13,897 bases of DNA from CAZGCA01 sp964524145 (GTDB lineage Bacteria; Hydrogenedentota; CAZGCA01): the NCBI GenBank assembly GCA_964524145.1, contig CAZGCA010000113.1, forward strand, positions 1 to 13,897, read 5' to 3'. The notes below the pieces were generated by a model. The model ran no database searches, had not been told where the DNA came from, and saw only the letters and a list, made by a program, of their open reading frames with translations. The translations under genes and the position numbers were made by a program. Positions 1-6,873 of the stretch are shown here, piece after piece; position 1 is the first letter of the stretch, and each line of letters starts with the position of its first letter.

Positions 1-211
1 CAAGCTTGGTCCTGATAAAAGCGCAAGCAAGCTTGCGCACTCCACATCTGCTTGGAGGTCAATTGGACACTTCTGCCGTCCGAGAACACAACAACACGAC
101 GAATTGCCCATATCTTTGGGGTAACAACTCTGCTCACCGCTTTGCATCATCCTCCCATAACACACTTACCAGCAGCGCGAATGGCTCTTTCTCGATAGGG
201 CCAAACGCAGC
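1..211. other. Window edge, no supported gene
   Basis: No convincing coding region is seen before the promoter at 212. Frame 2 is open from the edge to a TAA at 122-124 (about 40 residues, no recognisable motif). It could be the tail of a gene that starts outside the window, but nothing confirms this. The octamer caagcttg occurs twice, at 1-8 and 28-35. Confidence 0.4.
14..38 (-). terminator. Possible small intrinsic terminator (minus strand)
   Basis: Positions 21-38 form a perfect 7-bp stem (gcgcaag / cttgcgc) closed by a caag tetraloop. Read on the minus strand it is followed directly by TTTTATC, the shape of a short rho-independent terminator. No minus-strand gene that needs it is evident between 39 and 419, and the T-tract is short. 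It may instead be a chance palindrome or serve a gene outside the window. Confidence 0.2.
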
Positions 212-240
212 TTGACAGCCGATGGTAACAGGTGTATAAA
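212..240 (+). promoter_or_regulatory. Near-consensus sigma70 promoter upstream of 420-1103
   Basis: TTGACA at 212-217 is a perfect -35 hexamer. It is followed by exactly 17 nt and TATAAA at 235-240, a 5/6 match to the -10 hexamer. Transcription would begin near 247 and run into the gene that starts at 420, leaving a leader of roughly 170 nt. This is the best promoter match in the window. The leader (about 247-419) holds a GGAGGAAAA purine tract at 261 with no start codon at a suitable distance, and no convincing small gene. Confidence 0.7.
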
Positions 241-419
241 TCCAATCGGGAGCATACGCTGGAGGAAAAGCACCGACTCAACGGAAGTGGTAAAGCGTCG
301 AGACGGTCGGTTGATGCGCTTCGACTTGGCTTCGCGGTGCGCGTTATGCAAACAGAATCGCCGCATATAGGTTTTATCTGGAAACCATATATGCCGTAGT
401 CAGCTGTGTGGAGCATTAA

Positions 420-1103
420 GTGAAACGTGCCGCAAGCGTCGAGGCCCTACTCAATAGATCGAGCGAGGTCTTCTCCGACCTCAAGGGCGCCTATAAGACA
501 TCTCTTCACGACAAGAAGATCCGAGAAGACCTTAAGGTGGACATCAAGAACATCTTTGAGAACCTACGGTCATGCCTCGACTATTTGGCGCACGACATCT
601 TTGAAACCTGTTGCGTATCATCTAATAAGAAACCAGATAGGCTTTACTTCCCGATTCGGCCTTCATTGGCCGAGTTCAATCAAGCTGTATCGCACGACTA
701 TCCGGGGCTGCAAACGACAAATAAGCCCGTCTACGACGTTCTGGAGACAGTGCAGCCCTACCACGATCCATGGCTAGGCCATTTCAACAAGCTTAATAAC
801 GAAAACAAGCACCAGGATTTGGTAGAGCAAACCAGAACAGAATCTCGCCACGTTACCGTCTCAAATGCTGGACGCTCGGTGTCATGGGGGCCAGGCGTCA
901 CTTTCGGTGACGGCGTGAGTGTTTTAGGCGTGCCTATTGATCCGAGAACGCAGCTTCCAGTTCCAAACAATCAAGCAAAGACTGACATAGTCATTTGGGT
1001 GGACTTTTGTTTCAAGGAAAACAGGCTCTCTGCCCTCCCGTTCATTGAGCAATCGTTGAAGAAAGTCGAGCAGGTATTTCGTAGACTTCAGAAACATATC
1101 TAG
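420..1103 (+). CDS. Hypothetical protein, possible integron-cassette gene
   Basis: Soluble protein of 227 residues with no signal peptide or membrane segment; function not recognised. The start is GTG at 420, supported by GGAG at 410-413 with 6-nt spacing. Residues 34-62 form a charged helix ending in a LRSCLDYLAHDIF-type motif. Further on are YFPIRP (76-81), a QPY motif near 112-114 and FNKLNNENKH (122-131), then a beta-rich, glycine-rich part (about 143-200) and a C-terminal amphipathic helix. The order 'LR..LDxLA', 'FPI', 'QPY', 'L.N..KH' recalls a family of unknown function often met in mobile and cassette DNA; this is from memory and moderate. Its own strong promoter lies upstream and an attC-like element begins 6 bp after the TAG stop. 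The opposite-facing neighbour gene is unrelated. No enzymatic residues can be named. Confidence 0.8.
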   Translation: MKRAASVEALLNRSSEVFSDLKGAYKTSLHDKKIREDLKVDIKNIFENLRSCLDYLAHDIFETCCVSSNKKPDRLYFPIRPSLAEFNQAVSHDYPGLQTTNKPVYDVLETVQPYHDPWLGHFNKLNNENKHQDLVEQTRTESRHVTVSNAGRSVSWGPGVTFGDGVSVLGVPIDPRTQLPVPNNQAKTDIVIWVDFCFKENRLSALPFIEQSLKKVEQVFRRLQKHI

Positions 1104-1109
1104 GGTCAC

Positions 1110-1181
1110 AGCTAAGAAGGCGCTCCACCGGACTGCCCATTCACTACGCTCGCCGACAGCCGGTGAGCTTTGGCGTTCCGC
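1110..1181 (+). other. attC-like integron recombination site
   Basis: CACCGG (1126-1131) pairs with CCGGTG (1160-1165). The stem continues as GCT (1122-1124) with AGC (1166-1168), leaving C1125 bulged out, as with the extrahelical bases of attC sites. Outside the stem are an unpaired spacer and box-like ends: GCTAAGA (1111-1117; the usual form is close to GCCTAAC) and GGCGTT (1172-1177). A 28-nt variable segment (1132-1159) lies at the tip. The overall pattern, AAGGCGCTCCACCGG ... CCGGTGAGCTTTGGCGTT, closely follows known cassette attC sites. The outer boxes are imperfect: AAG replaces AAC, and CCGC follows GTT instead of RRRY. It may therefore be decayed, or mark insertion at a secondary site. 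No integrase gene is in the window. Confidence 0.55.
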
Positions 1182-1361
1182 TCCGCAGAGCACTTTCGTC
1201 CCTAATTCGTTGTTTTTTTTGCTTCGGATTGAGCGGCATCGCAATCGGAAGCCTTTTCTCTGTCCGCTTTCGGTGACGGCAACGGACGTCACGGCAAGCG
1301 GCCTGTTGGTCAGTTGACGGCGCTCCGGGTTTTCGCGCCAGGCGTCGCTCTGGCTCTCTGG
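1182..1361. other. Intergenic region after the attC-like site
   Basis: No gene is supported here. A run of eight T occurs near 1213-1220 but has no hairpin next to it, so it is not called a terminator. A weak stem (GGCGC 1319-1323 with GCGCC 1335-1339) lies just downstream of the stop codon of the minus-strand gene that ends at 1362, but it lacks a T-tract. Confidence 0.4.
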
Positions 1362-2795
1362 TTATCCTTCCTCGACGACCTTGAACCCCATCAGCACGCT
1401 GAGGTCTTTAATGCTCTGGAGGTGGTCGCCGTAGAAGACGTCACGATGGAGCAGGGTCATCGTGTCGTTTCCGAGTACGCCGGCTCCCCAGTTGTTGAAC
1501 ATCTCGCGCGCATCGGCCACCTCGGTCCAGAACTGTGTGCGGCACCCGAGCTCGTCGTGGGTAATCTTGAAAATCTTCCCGGTCGATATCAGCATGGTGT
1601 CGAGGTTGGCGAACTTGGCGCACGTCACGGCCTGGCCGAGCCGGTTTTCGACATCGAGCGCAACTCCCCGCTCGCTGTCGCTCTGTGTGCGGATCGTGAA
1701 TGGCAGACGCTCTCCGCCGGGACCGTCCATCCTGGTCGCCGAGGTGCAGTGGAAGTGTATCAGCGCGTTCCCGTTTGTATCGATGACCGGGTCGCTGATA
1801 ACCCCGGGCACACCGAACGCGTACTGGAACATGAGCATGGTCAGCGTCGAGTCCATATCGCCCTCGCACGCCCCGACCAGTCCCAGGTCGTTCAGCTTAC
1901 TGAACGTCAGGCATCCTTTCGCCGGCCCGCCCATACAGTTTGAGCTCGTGACGGCCAGTGCCCGCTCCTTGATCATCATATCCTTTATCGCCAGATAGAA
2001 ACGTGCCGAGTTGACGATCTCTTCGCGTGAAGGTTCGACGATCTTCGCGGCCTGGCTTAACCAGTACTGTTCCGCTTCGGCCTCGGCAGCCTTGAGATCG
2101 ATCGCTTTGTGGGCCCGGGTGGTTCGCTCGACGCTGACCGGCACCAGTTCCGCACCCAAACGCGTTTTGACCTGCTTGGCGTTGCAGGCTGCCGGCGTTC
2201 CCAAAGGTCCGCGTATGACGAGGATCCGCGTTTGCCTCAGCCGCGGCGCCACGCGCATGAGCCCCACGATCCGGTCAAGCTCGCTCCAGTCGCTCGTTGG
2301 CAGAACAACGACTTTCTTGCCTGCCTTCTGCCACTGTGGAAAATACATCCACCCGTGCCCGCTGAAAGGTTGGGAGAACACCGCCGTTTGCAGTCCGGCA
2401 TCGATGATCCGGTCCATCGCCTGTTTCGGCGCTCCTCCGCCATGGCCCGAAAGATGGAACAGCAGAACGCCGTCCGCGTCGCCCAGCTTGGCCACCACCT
2501 TGTCCGCCTTGGCAGGAGGTACCAGGTCGCCGCCGACGAACTTGACATCGCCCAGCTTCCGTTCCAACCCGGCAAGATACGTGTCGAACTTCGCGATCTC
2601 ATCCTCAGGCCTGGACAGATAAATCCCGCCGGTCCGGCCAACGTAGACCTTGTAGATCTTCACGGGCGGCAACTTCGGCCATCCCTCGCTCTCGTAGGCC
2701 GCGGTCGAGGACCGGGCCCCGGCTTGTCCGGCCAGCAGCAGGCTTCCCGCCGCTGTGGCTCCAAGAAACTGTCGTCGGTTTAACATGTCGCTCAT
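1362..2795 (-). CDS. Tat-exported L-fucose/L-arabinose isomerase-like protein
   Basis: Protein of 477 residues, start ATG at 2795, chosen because GAAGGAG (2804-2810 on the complement) lies 8 nt upstream; a longer TTG-started frame from 2816 would consume that ribosome site. The N-terminus carries a twin-arginine signal (NRRQFLGA at residues 6-13, then a hydrophobic stretch and an Ala-rich cleavage region near 25-33), so export as a folded, possibly metal-bound protein is expected. The body resembles the FucI/AraA sugar isomerase fold: an N-terminal alpha/beta part with a SGHGG loop (116-120), and a C-terminal part with NCMGG (287-291), CEGDMDS (310-316) and an HFHC motif (347-350). The last segments match places where ketol isomerases bind the catalytic metal, but residue-level assignment is not certain. 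Such Tat-tagged members are common in PVC bacteria; their substrate is unknown to me. It is divergent from the secreted amidohydrolase at 3107. Confidence 0.8.
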   Translation of the reverse strand: MSDMLNRRQFLGATAAGSLLLAGQAGARSSTAAYESEGWPKLPPVKIYKVYVGRTGGIYLSRPEDEIAKFDTYLAGLERKLGDVKFVGGDLVPPAKADKVVAKLGDADGVLLFHLSGHGGGAPKQAMDRIIDAGLQTAVFSQPFSGHGWMYFPQWQKAGKKVVVLPTSDWSELDRIVGLMRVAPRLRQTRILVIRGPLGTPAACNAKQVKTRLGAELVPVSVERTTRAHKAIDLKAAEAEAEQYWLSQAAKIVEPSREEIVNSARFYLAIKDMMIKERALAVTSSNCMGGPAKGCLTFSKLNDLGLVGACEGDMDSTLTMLMFQYAFGVPGVISDPVIDTNGNALIHFHCTSATRMDGPGGERLPFTIRTQSDSERGVALDVENRLGQAVTCAKFANLDTMLISTGKIFKITHDELGCRTQFWTEVADAREMFNNWGAGVLGNDTMTLLHRDVFYGDHLQSIKDLSVLMGFKVVEEG

Positions 2796-3106
2796 GGTGC
2801 TCGCTCCTTCAGTCAATGGTATCCGGGACTATCCGTCCAAACCACCTGCATAACCGCACGAAGGTCGACCCGTTTGATTTGCCCAGATCGGCCAACTCTT
2901 CTTTATGCACCCTATCACGGTTTCTTGCGTCCAGTCAACGGCCACTGTTGCACCCTGCAAGACTCTACGGGAGGAGATGCTGTTAGCGGTGTCCAGAACG
3001 CCTGACGTTGGACTTCAAAAGGCTTGTCAAACAGCAAGGTTTTGTGGTTCACTTATACAGAGAGCACGGATAGAGGCTCAGGCAAACCAGGTTGAAGGAG
3101 GTACAC
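2796..3106. promoter_or_regulatory. Divergent intergenic region of two exported-protein genes
   Basis: These 311 bp separate the divergent starts at 2795 (minus) and 3107 (plus), so promoters for both must lie here unless transcription comes from further away. Candidates are weak. On the minus strand, TTGACT (complement of 2933-2938) has an 18-nt spacer and a poor -10, TAGGGT (complement of 2909-2914). On the plus strand, TATACA at 3054-3059 has no good -35 at the right distance. A GAAGGAGG tract at 3094-3101 is the ribosome site of the plus gene. Confidence 0.4.
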
Positions 3107-4162
3107 ATGAAGCGACGGATTCCTTGTGTGTTGGCGTTGTTCGTCGGCTTGACGGGACACTGCGCGGCGGCCGACCCGGAAACCGCCCCGCCGTTTGAGC
3201 AGATACTCAAGATAGACGTTCACGCACACGTCTTTGAAGACATACCCGTCTTTGCAGAGATGATGCGAAAGAGCAATCTTCGGATCGTCAACATCTGCGT
3301 TCGGGGCAACGACCTCACCATCCTCACACTCATGGAAGAGCGGGCCGAGTCGATCCACAACAAGTACCCCCGGCTGTTCCACTTCGCGTCAACGTTTGAT
3401 CTCACCAAACGATACGAGCCGGACTACGCGGAACAGGTTGCCGCGTGGCTGGACAACTCGTTCGAAGCCGGTGCGATCATGACGAAGATATGGAAAGAGG
3501 TCGGTATGGAGATGAAAACGCCGGCGGGAGAGTATCTGATGCCGGACGACCCGGTGCTCGACCCCATCTACAAACATCTGGCGATGAGAAACAAACCGCT
3601 GCTGGCACATCTTGCGGAGCCCATTGCCGCATGGCTGCCGTTGAACCCGGAGAGCGTCCATTACGGGTACTACTCGAACAATCCCGAATGGCATGTGTAC
3701 GGCAGAGAGGGGTTCCCGAGCCACGAGACGATTCTCGCGGCACGCGACCGCATTCTCGAGAAGCATCCGAGCTTGACCGTCATCGGCGCACACTGCGGAA
3801 GCATGTCGCATGATTTGAACGAAGTTGCGAAACGATTCGACCGCTACCCCAACTTTTACATCGATGTCTCGGCGCGGACCCCCGATCTGCGTCGGCAGCC
3901 CGCCGAAAAGGTCCGGAACTTCTTCATCAAGTATCAGGATAGGATCATGTACGGAACCGACCTGGCACGCTGGCCCGAACTTCACGGGATCTTTACCGAT
4001 GCCCAGCTAGCCGACTATACCAAGAATGCGGAAAAGAGCTATCGGCGCGATTATCAGTATTACGCCGGTAGCGAGACCGGCTGCCTGGCGCTCCCGCGAC
4101 CGGTGCTCGAGAAGTTCTACCACAAGAACGCCCAGCGCGTGATCCCTGAGCTGGCGTACTGA
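3107..4162 (+). CDS. Secreted amidohydrolase (Amidohydro_2-type TIM barrel)
   Basis: Metal-dependent hydrolase or decarboxylase-like protein of 351 residues. ATG at 3107 is preceded by AAGGAGG (3095-3101) at 5-nt spacing; the longer TTG frame from 3092 would place the start before this site. Residues 1-22 form a Sec signal peptide (MKRR, hydrophobic core, AAA cleavage region), so the mature enzyme acts outside the cytoplasm. Metal and catalytic residues typical of the amidohydrolase 2 family are visible: HAH (39-41) at the end of strand 1, H168 in LLAHLAEP, H229 in GAHCGS, and D285 in YGTDLARW. K127 (MTKIWK) is a possible extra ligand. Substrate cannot be read from the sequence. Its divergent partner is a Tat-exported isomerase-like protein, which hints at a shared role with sugars or sugar acids; this is inference. 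The 3' end converges on the GT-C gene across 171 bp. Confidence 0.85.
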   Translation: MKRRIPCVLALFVGLTGHCAAADPETAPPFEQILKIDVHAHVFEDIPVFAEMMRKSNLRIVNICVRGNDLTILTLMEERAESIHNKYPRLFHFASTFDLTKRYEPDYAEQVAAWLDNSFEAGAIMTKIWKEVGMEMKTPAGEYLMPDDPVLDPIYKHLAMRNKPLLAHLAEPIAAWLPLNPESVHYGYYSNNPEWHVYGREGFPSHETILAARDRILEKHPSLTVIGAHCGSMSHDLNEVAKRFDRYPNFYIDVSARTPDLRRQPAEKVRNFFIKYQDRIMYGTDLARWPELHGIFTDAQLADYTKNAEKSYRRDYQYYAGSETGCLALPRPVLEKFYHKNAQRVIPELAY

Positions 4163-4333
4163 CTCGGATAGAAACGTGACGACCAAGCGTTGCAGCACGG
4201 ACGCGTTGTCCGGGCTGGCTTGACGTGTATATGGACGGGGTGTACGCTACTGCGTGGCGGTTTCGACCGATCGGAGTCTCGGGGCTGGCGTTCGGAGCAG
4301 GTTCCCCCAAACGCAAACCCGTCGGGCTATTCC
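4163..4333. other. Convergent intergenic region
   Basis: This separates two convergent genes. A small hairpin (CGGAC 4198-4202, loop GCGTT, GTCCG 4208-4212) is present but has no T-tract on either side, so it is not a clear intrinsic terminator. No gene is supported. Confidence 0.35.
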
Positions 4334-5647
4334 CTACTCGTAGTCGCTGTTGTCCTCCGGCGCCATGTCAACCCCCAAGCCCTCGATCGTTCTTACTATC
4401 CAAGAGTGCTTGGATGACCACGGCCACCTGACGCTCTCGATCGCGCTGCCCAGCGAGGCACCGAGCACCAGCGCGACGACTATCCATTGCCACCGGTGGC
4501 GAACCCGCTCCAAACCAAGAGCCATTGTTGCCAGGAAGATGGGTGTGAAGTAAATGAAATAGCGAAACCCTTGGGATGCGCCGGCGTAGTTATTGGTTCT
4601 GATACAGAGAATGGCCATGCCAACAAGGACGGCCGCGGCGACCCCCAGTACCTCTGTCCGCAACGGGAAGTCACGCTTTCTCAACGCCATCACGGCGGTG
4701 GCGGCAGCGATAAGCAGCACCGGGTACAGCAGGAACTCGCCCCGCCACCCGAACGTCATGTTGAACAGATACACGTGTTTCGGTTCCGCCAACGCGTTGA
4801 CATCATCCGGTTCCAGCCAATACGAGCCCGGGTAGTCGTACAGCGCCGGTTGGACGTAGGCCGGCAGGAAATTGCCCAGCGTGGCTCTTGTCAGGCCAAG
4901 ATGGATAACGGCAACGGGCACCATGCCCACCACGAACCACCAGGACATGCGCAACCCCGTGCGACGGACAAGGTAGACGGCGAAAAACGGCAGGAACACC
5001 ACACACGACAGCTCGATCGCGATCGCGGTTACGGTCGCCACTCCTGCAACGATGTACCAGAGAGGTCGTCGAGTGATCTTTTCGTGGGCAAGCCCGAGAC
5101 AGATCAAGCCCGCAGTGAAGAGTGCCGTGGCGGCAAAGACGTGATTGTTGAGAGCGATCGCCATCCCCATTGCATGGTTGCAGAACGCTGCAGCAAAAAG
5201 CGTGACAAGCCGGGCGGCACCGTCCGCAACAAACCAGTTCAACGCCACTCGCAAGAGAAGCAGAAACGCAATTAACGGAGCACCCGCGAACGTCAGTGTC
5301 AAGATCTTGATGACAGCCCGAGACTCCCCTTCGTCTCGGATATCCCAGCCTAACACGTTGTACAGCAGCCAGTACTGTCCTGCCATCATCGTCGACAAGA
5401 GCGGCGGCTTGCTCGACAGAAAGTGCCCATCCACGTGCACCTGGTCCACGGTCTCAAAACAACTGTCCTCTATGAAGAACGTGCCGCCGTGGACAAGGCG
5501 TTCAACGGTCGCCAGACGCGATTGGTCGTTGTCGCCTTTCGGTCGGGTATGAGTCGCAGTAAACAGGAATACGGCGGCAACGATTATCACCATGTACTCG
5601 AATGTGGCAAGTTGCGAGCGGTAACTTGGTCCGTCAGATTGATGCAA
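4334..5647 (-). CDS. GT-C-type integral membrane glycosyltransferase
   Basis: Polytopic membrane protein of about 437 residues. A TTG start at 5647 is preferred: GGAGGAGG sits 5 nt before it. A GTG at 5662 lengthens the frame by five codons but has no ribosome site, so some annotations may use it. There are roughly ten or more hydrophobic segments (first at about 17-32). Between TM1 and TM2 the external loop contains KGDNDQSRL (residues 37-45), with acidic residues where GT-C enzymes (PMT/ArnT/GT39-like) keep their catalytic Asp, and a conserved-looking SSKPPLLS stretch. Such proteins take a sugar from a polyprenyl-phosphate donor on the outer face of the membrane. A GT2 enzyme able to make such a donor lies in the same locus (9214-10233), which fits. 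Acceptor and sugar are unknown. Family assignment rests on topology and the loop motif. Confidence 0.75.
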   Translation of the reverse strand: MHQSDGPSYRSQLATFEYMVIIVAAVFLFTATHTRPKGDNDQSRLATVERLVHGGTFFIEDSCFETVDQVHVDGHFLSSKPPLLSTMMAGQYWLLYNVLGWDIRDEGESRAVIKILTLTFAGAPLIAFLLLLRVALNWFVADGAARLVTLFAAAFCNHAMGMAIALNNHVFAATALFTAGLICLGLAHEKITRRPLWYIVAGVATVTAIAIELSCVVFLPFFAVYLVRRTGLRMSWWFVVGMVPVAVIHLGLTRATLGNFLPAYVQPALYDYPGSYWLEPDDVNALAEPKHVYLFNMTFGWRGEFLLYPVLLIAAATAVMALRKRDFPLRTEVLGVAAAVLVGMAILCIRTNNYAGASQGFRYFIYFTPIFLATMALGLERVRHRWQWIVVALVLGASLGSAIESVRWPWSSKHSWIVRTIEGLGVDMAPEDNSDYE

Positions 5648-5709
5648 CGGGGCCTCCTCCACACGTATGGTTGTCTACAGTGATCGCCGACACAACTCCT
5701 GAGCGAAGA

Positions 5710-5738
5710 ATGCTAGCAAATCGGGGATGAAATGTCAA
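5710..5738 (-). promoter_or_regulatory. Promoter for the GT-C gene (minus)
   Basis: On the minus strand, TTGACA (complement of 5733-5738) is a perfect -35. A 17-nt spacer follows, then TAGCAT (complement of 5710-5715), a 4/6 match to the -10 that is preceded by TGC and so has the extended -10 form. Transcription would start near 5703, about 55 nt before the TTG start at 5647. Confidence 0.55.
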
Positions 5739-5774
5739 ATGCAGCCCGACGAAACCGTTGCACGAAGCCGTTGT

Positions 5775-5804
5775 TTGGCTTGTGGTTATCGAGCATGGTA
5801 TAAT
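5775..5804 (+). promoter_or_regulatory. Extended -10 promoter for the flippase-epimerase operon
   Basis: TATAAT at 5799-5804 is a perfect -10 preceded by TGG, giving the extended form TGN-TATAAT. A partial -35, TTGGCT, lies at 5775-5780 with an 18-nt spacer. The start would be near 5811, about 85 nt before the ATG at 5896. It lies back to back with the minus-strand promoter at 5710-5738. Confidence 0.65.
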
Positions 5805-5895
5805 TGCCGTTCCCACAGCATAATGGTCTGAGCGCGAACGGGAACCGGAGCTGCCCGGCAGTCTGTCGCGCTGAGGTTCGAGACGCTAACACCCT

Positions 5896-6873
5896 ATGGA
5901 CAACACTGACCAGCCAGCGACGCAACGCGCGACGAACCGCGCGGAACGTGAAGAGGTGCGTTCCGCCAGGAAACCCCTCTTGCTGCTGGTGAAGGTTGTA
6001 GGCAGCGGTGTGTTGCTGTTTCTTCTCCTTAGCAGGTTGCGTCTCTCGGAGCTCGTAGTCGCGTTGCGAGAGGCGGACGGGATTTATTTGGGGTTGGCCG
6101 TGCTTGCCGGTCTTCTGTTTCTGCTCGTGAGAGCGTACAAATGGTTCCTCATTGTGCGACCGTATCTTGTCGTGCCGCGGTTCTACACCGTGTTGGTTTC
6201 GTACATGTTTGCGCTTGGCATAAGCATCTTCACGCCCGGTCGCGTGGGGGAAATCGCGCGAATTGGAGGAATAGGCGTCACGCAGAAGTCCGCTCCTGCG
6301 GCGCTGTTCCTCTTTGACAGGTTTGTCGACGTCCTCGTGGTCTTCTCGATGGCCGTGTTGGGCATGTACCTTCTGCTCCCGTACAAGTCCTACGCCTTGG
6401 TACTGTTTATCCTTCTGTCTGTAAGCGTCATGGGTCTGTTCTGCATACCCCGCATTTACGGCTCGCTTCAGAGATTGATCGCACGTCTCCCTTTCGGCAC
6501 CAAACTGGACAGGCTGTTCAGATCCGTCGCTCTGATGGAACGCGGCACGATCGCGCTCAACATCCTGCTGACACTCGGTTCATACACTATTTGTATCTTT
6601 GAGGTGTACCTTATTCTGAGAGCCTTCTGCAACCCGAAGCTCTCGACCGTGCTCGCAGTTCATCCTCTTGTCATGGTGACAAACATCCTCCCCGTCACCA
6701 TTGGCGGGTTGGGTTTGAGAGAAGGGGCCAGCGTCGTGCTTTACGGCAGGTTTGGTATACCCGAAGAGCACGCGTTCTGGGCAGGATTCTTGATATTTGT
6801 CTTCAACACTTTGCTGCATGGTATAGTAGGTACTGTGTTGATTAACGTGAGAACGGGTAGGAGGGCAGCATGA
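5896..6873 (+). CDS. Flippase-like / LPG-synthase TM-domain membrane protein
   Basis: Integral membrane protein of 325 residues with about eight hydrophobic segments after a polar, Arg-rich cytoplasmic N-terminus (1-27). It matches the lysylphosphatidylglycerol-synthase transmembrane family (UPF0104/AglD-like). Signature stretches are FTPGRVGEIAR (112-122), LFDRFVDV (139-146) and, near the C-terminus, a PVTIGGLGLREG motif (about 276-287). It has only the membrane domain, not the soluble aminoacyl-transferase domain of MprF. Members are linked to polyprenyl-lipid or glycolipid biosynthesis and possible flipping, but the exact reaction is not established. The start ATG has only a weak ribosome site; an in-frame downstream start is possible. 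The stop overlaps the next gene's ATG (ATGA), so the two are probably translationally coupled. The extended -10 promoter at 5775-5804 serves it. Confidence 0.85.
   Translation: MDNTDQPATQRATNRAEREEVRSARKPLLLLVKVVGSGVLLFLLLSRLRLSELVVALREADGIYLGLAVLAGLLFLLVRAYKWFLIVRPYLVVPRFYTVLVSYMFALGISIFTPGRVGEIARIGGIGVTQKSAPAALFLFDRFVDVLVVFSMAVLGMYLLLPYKSYALVLFILLSVSVMGLFCIPRIYGSLQRLIARLPFGTKLDRLFRSVALMERGTIALNILLTLGSYTICIFEVYLILRAFCNPKLSTVLAVHPLVMVTNILPVTIGGLGLREGASVVLYGRFGIPEEHAFWAGFLIFVFNTLLHGIVGTVLINVRTGRRAA

Noticed and set aside
155..349. A second, upstream attC site ending at GTTATGC (343-349)
   Set aside because: The box looks right, but no upstream arm within a normal attC length pairs with it; CCATAAC at 155-161 is about 195 bp away and the inner arms do not match.
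1205..1225. Rho-independent terminator at the T8 run
   Set aside because: No stem-loop lies directly upstream of the T run.
1314..1943. Long plus-strand open frame opposite the Tat isomerase-like gene
   Set aside because: It is antisense to a gene with a clear ribosome site, Tat signal and family motifs, and its product has no recognisable features.
4487..5275. 262-codon plus-strand frame opposite the GT-C gene
   Set aside because: The product is highly charged, His/Arg-rich and featureless, typical of the antisense of a hydrophobic membrane protein gene.
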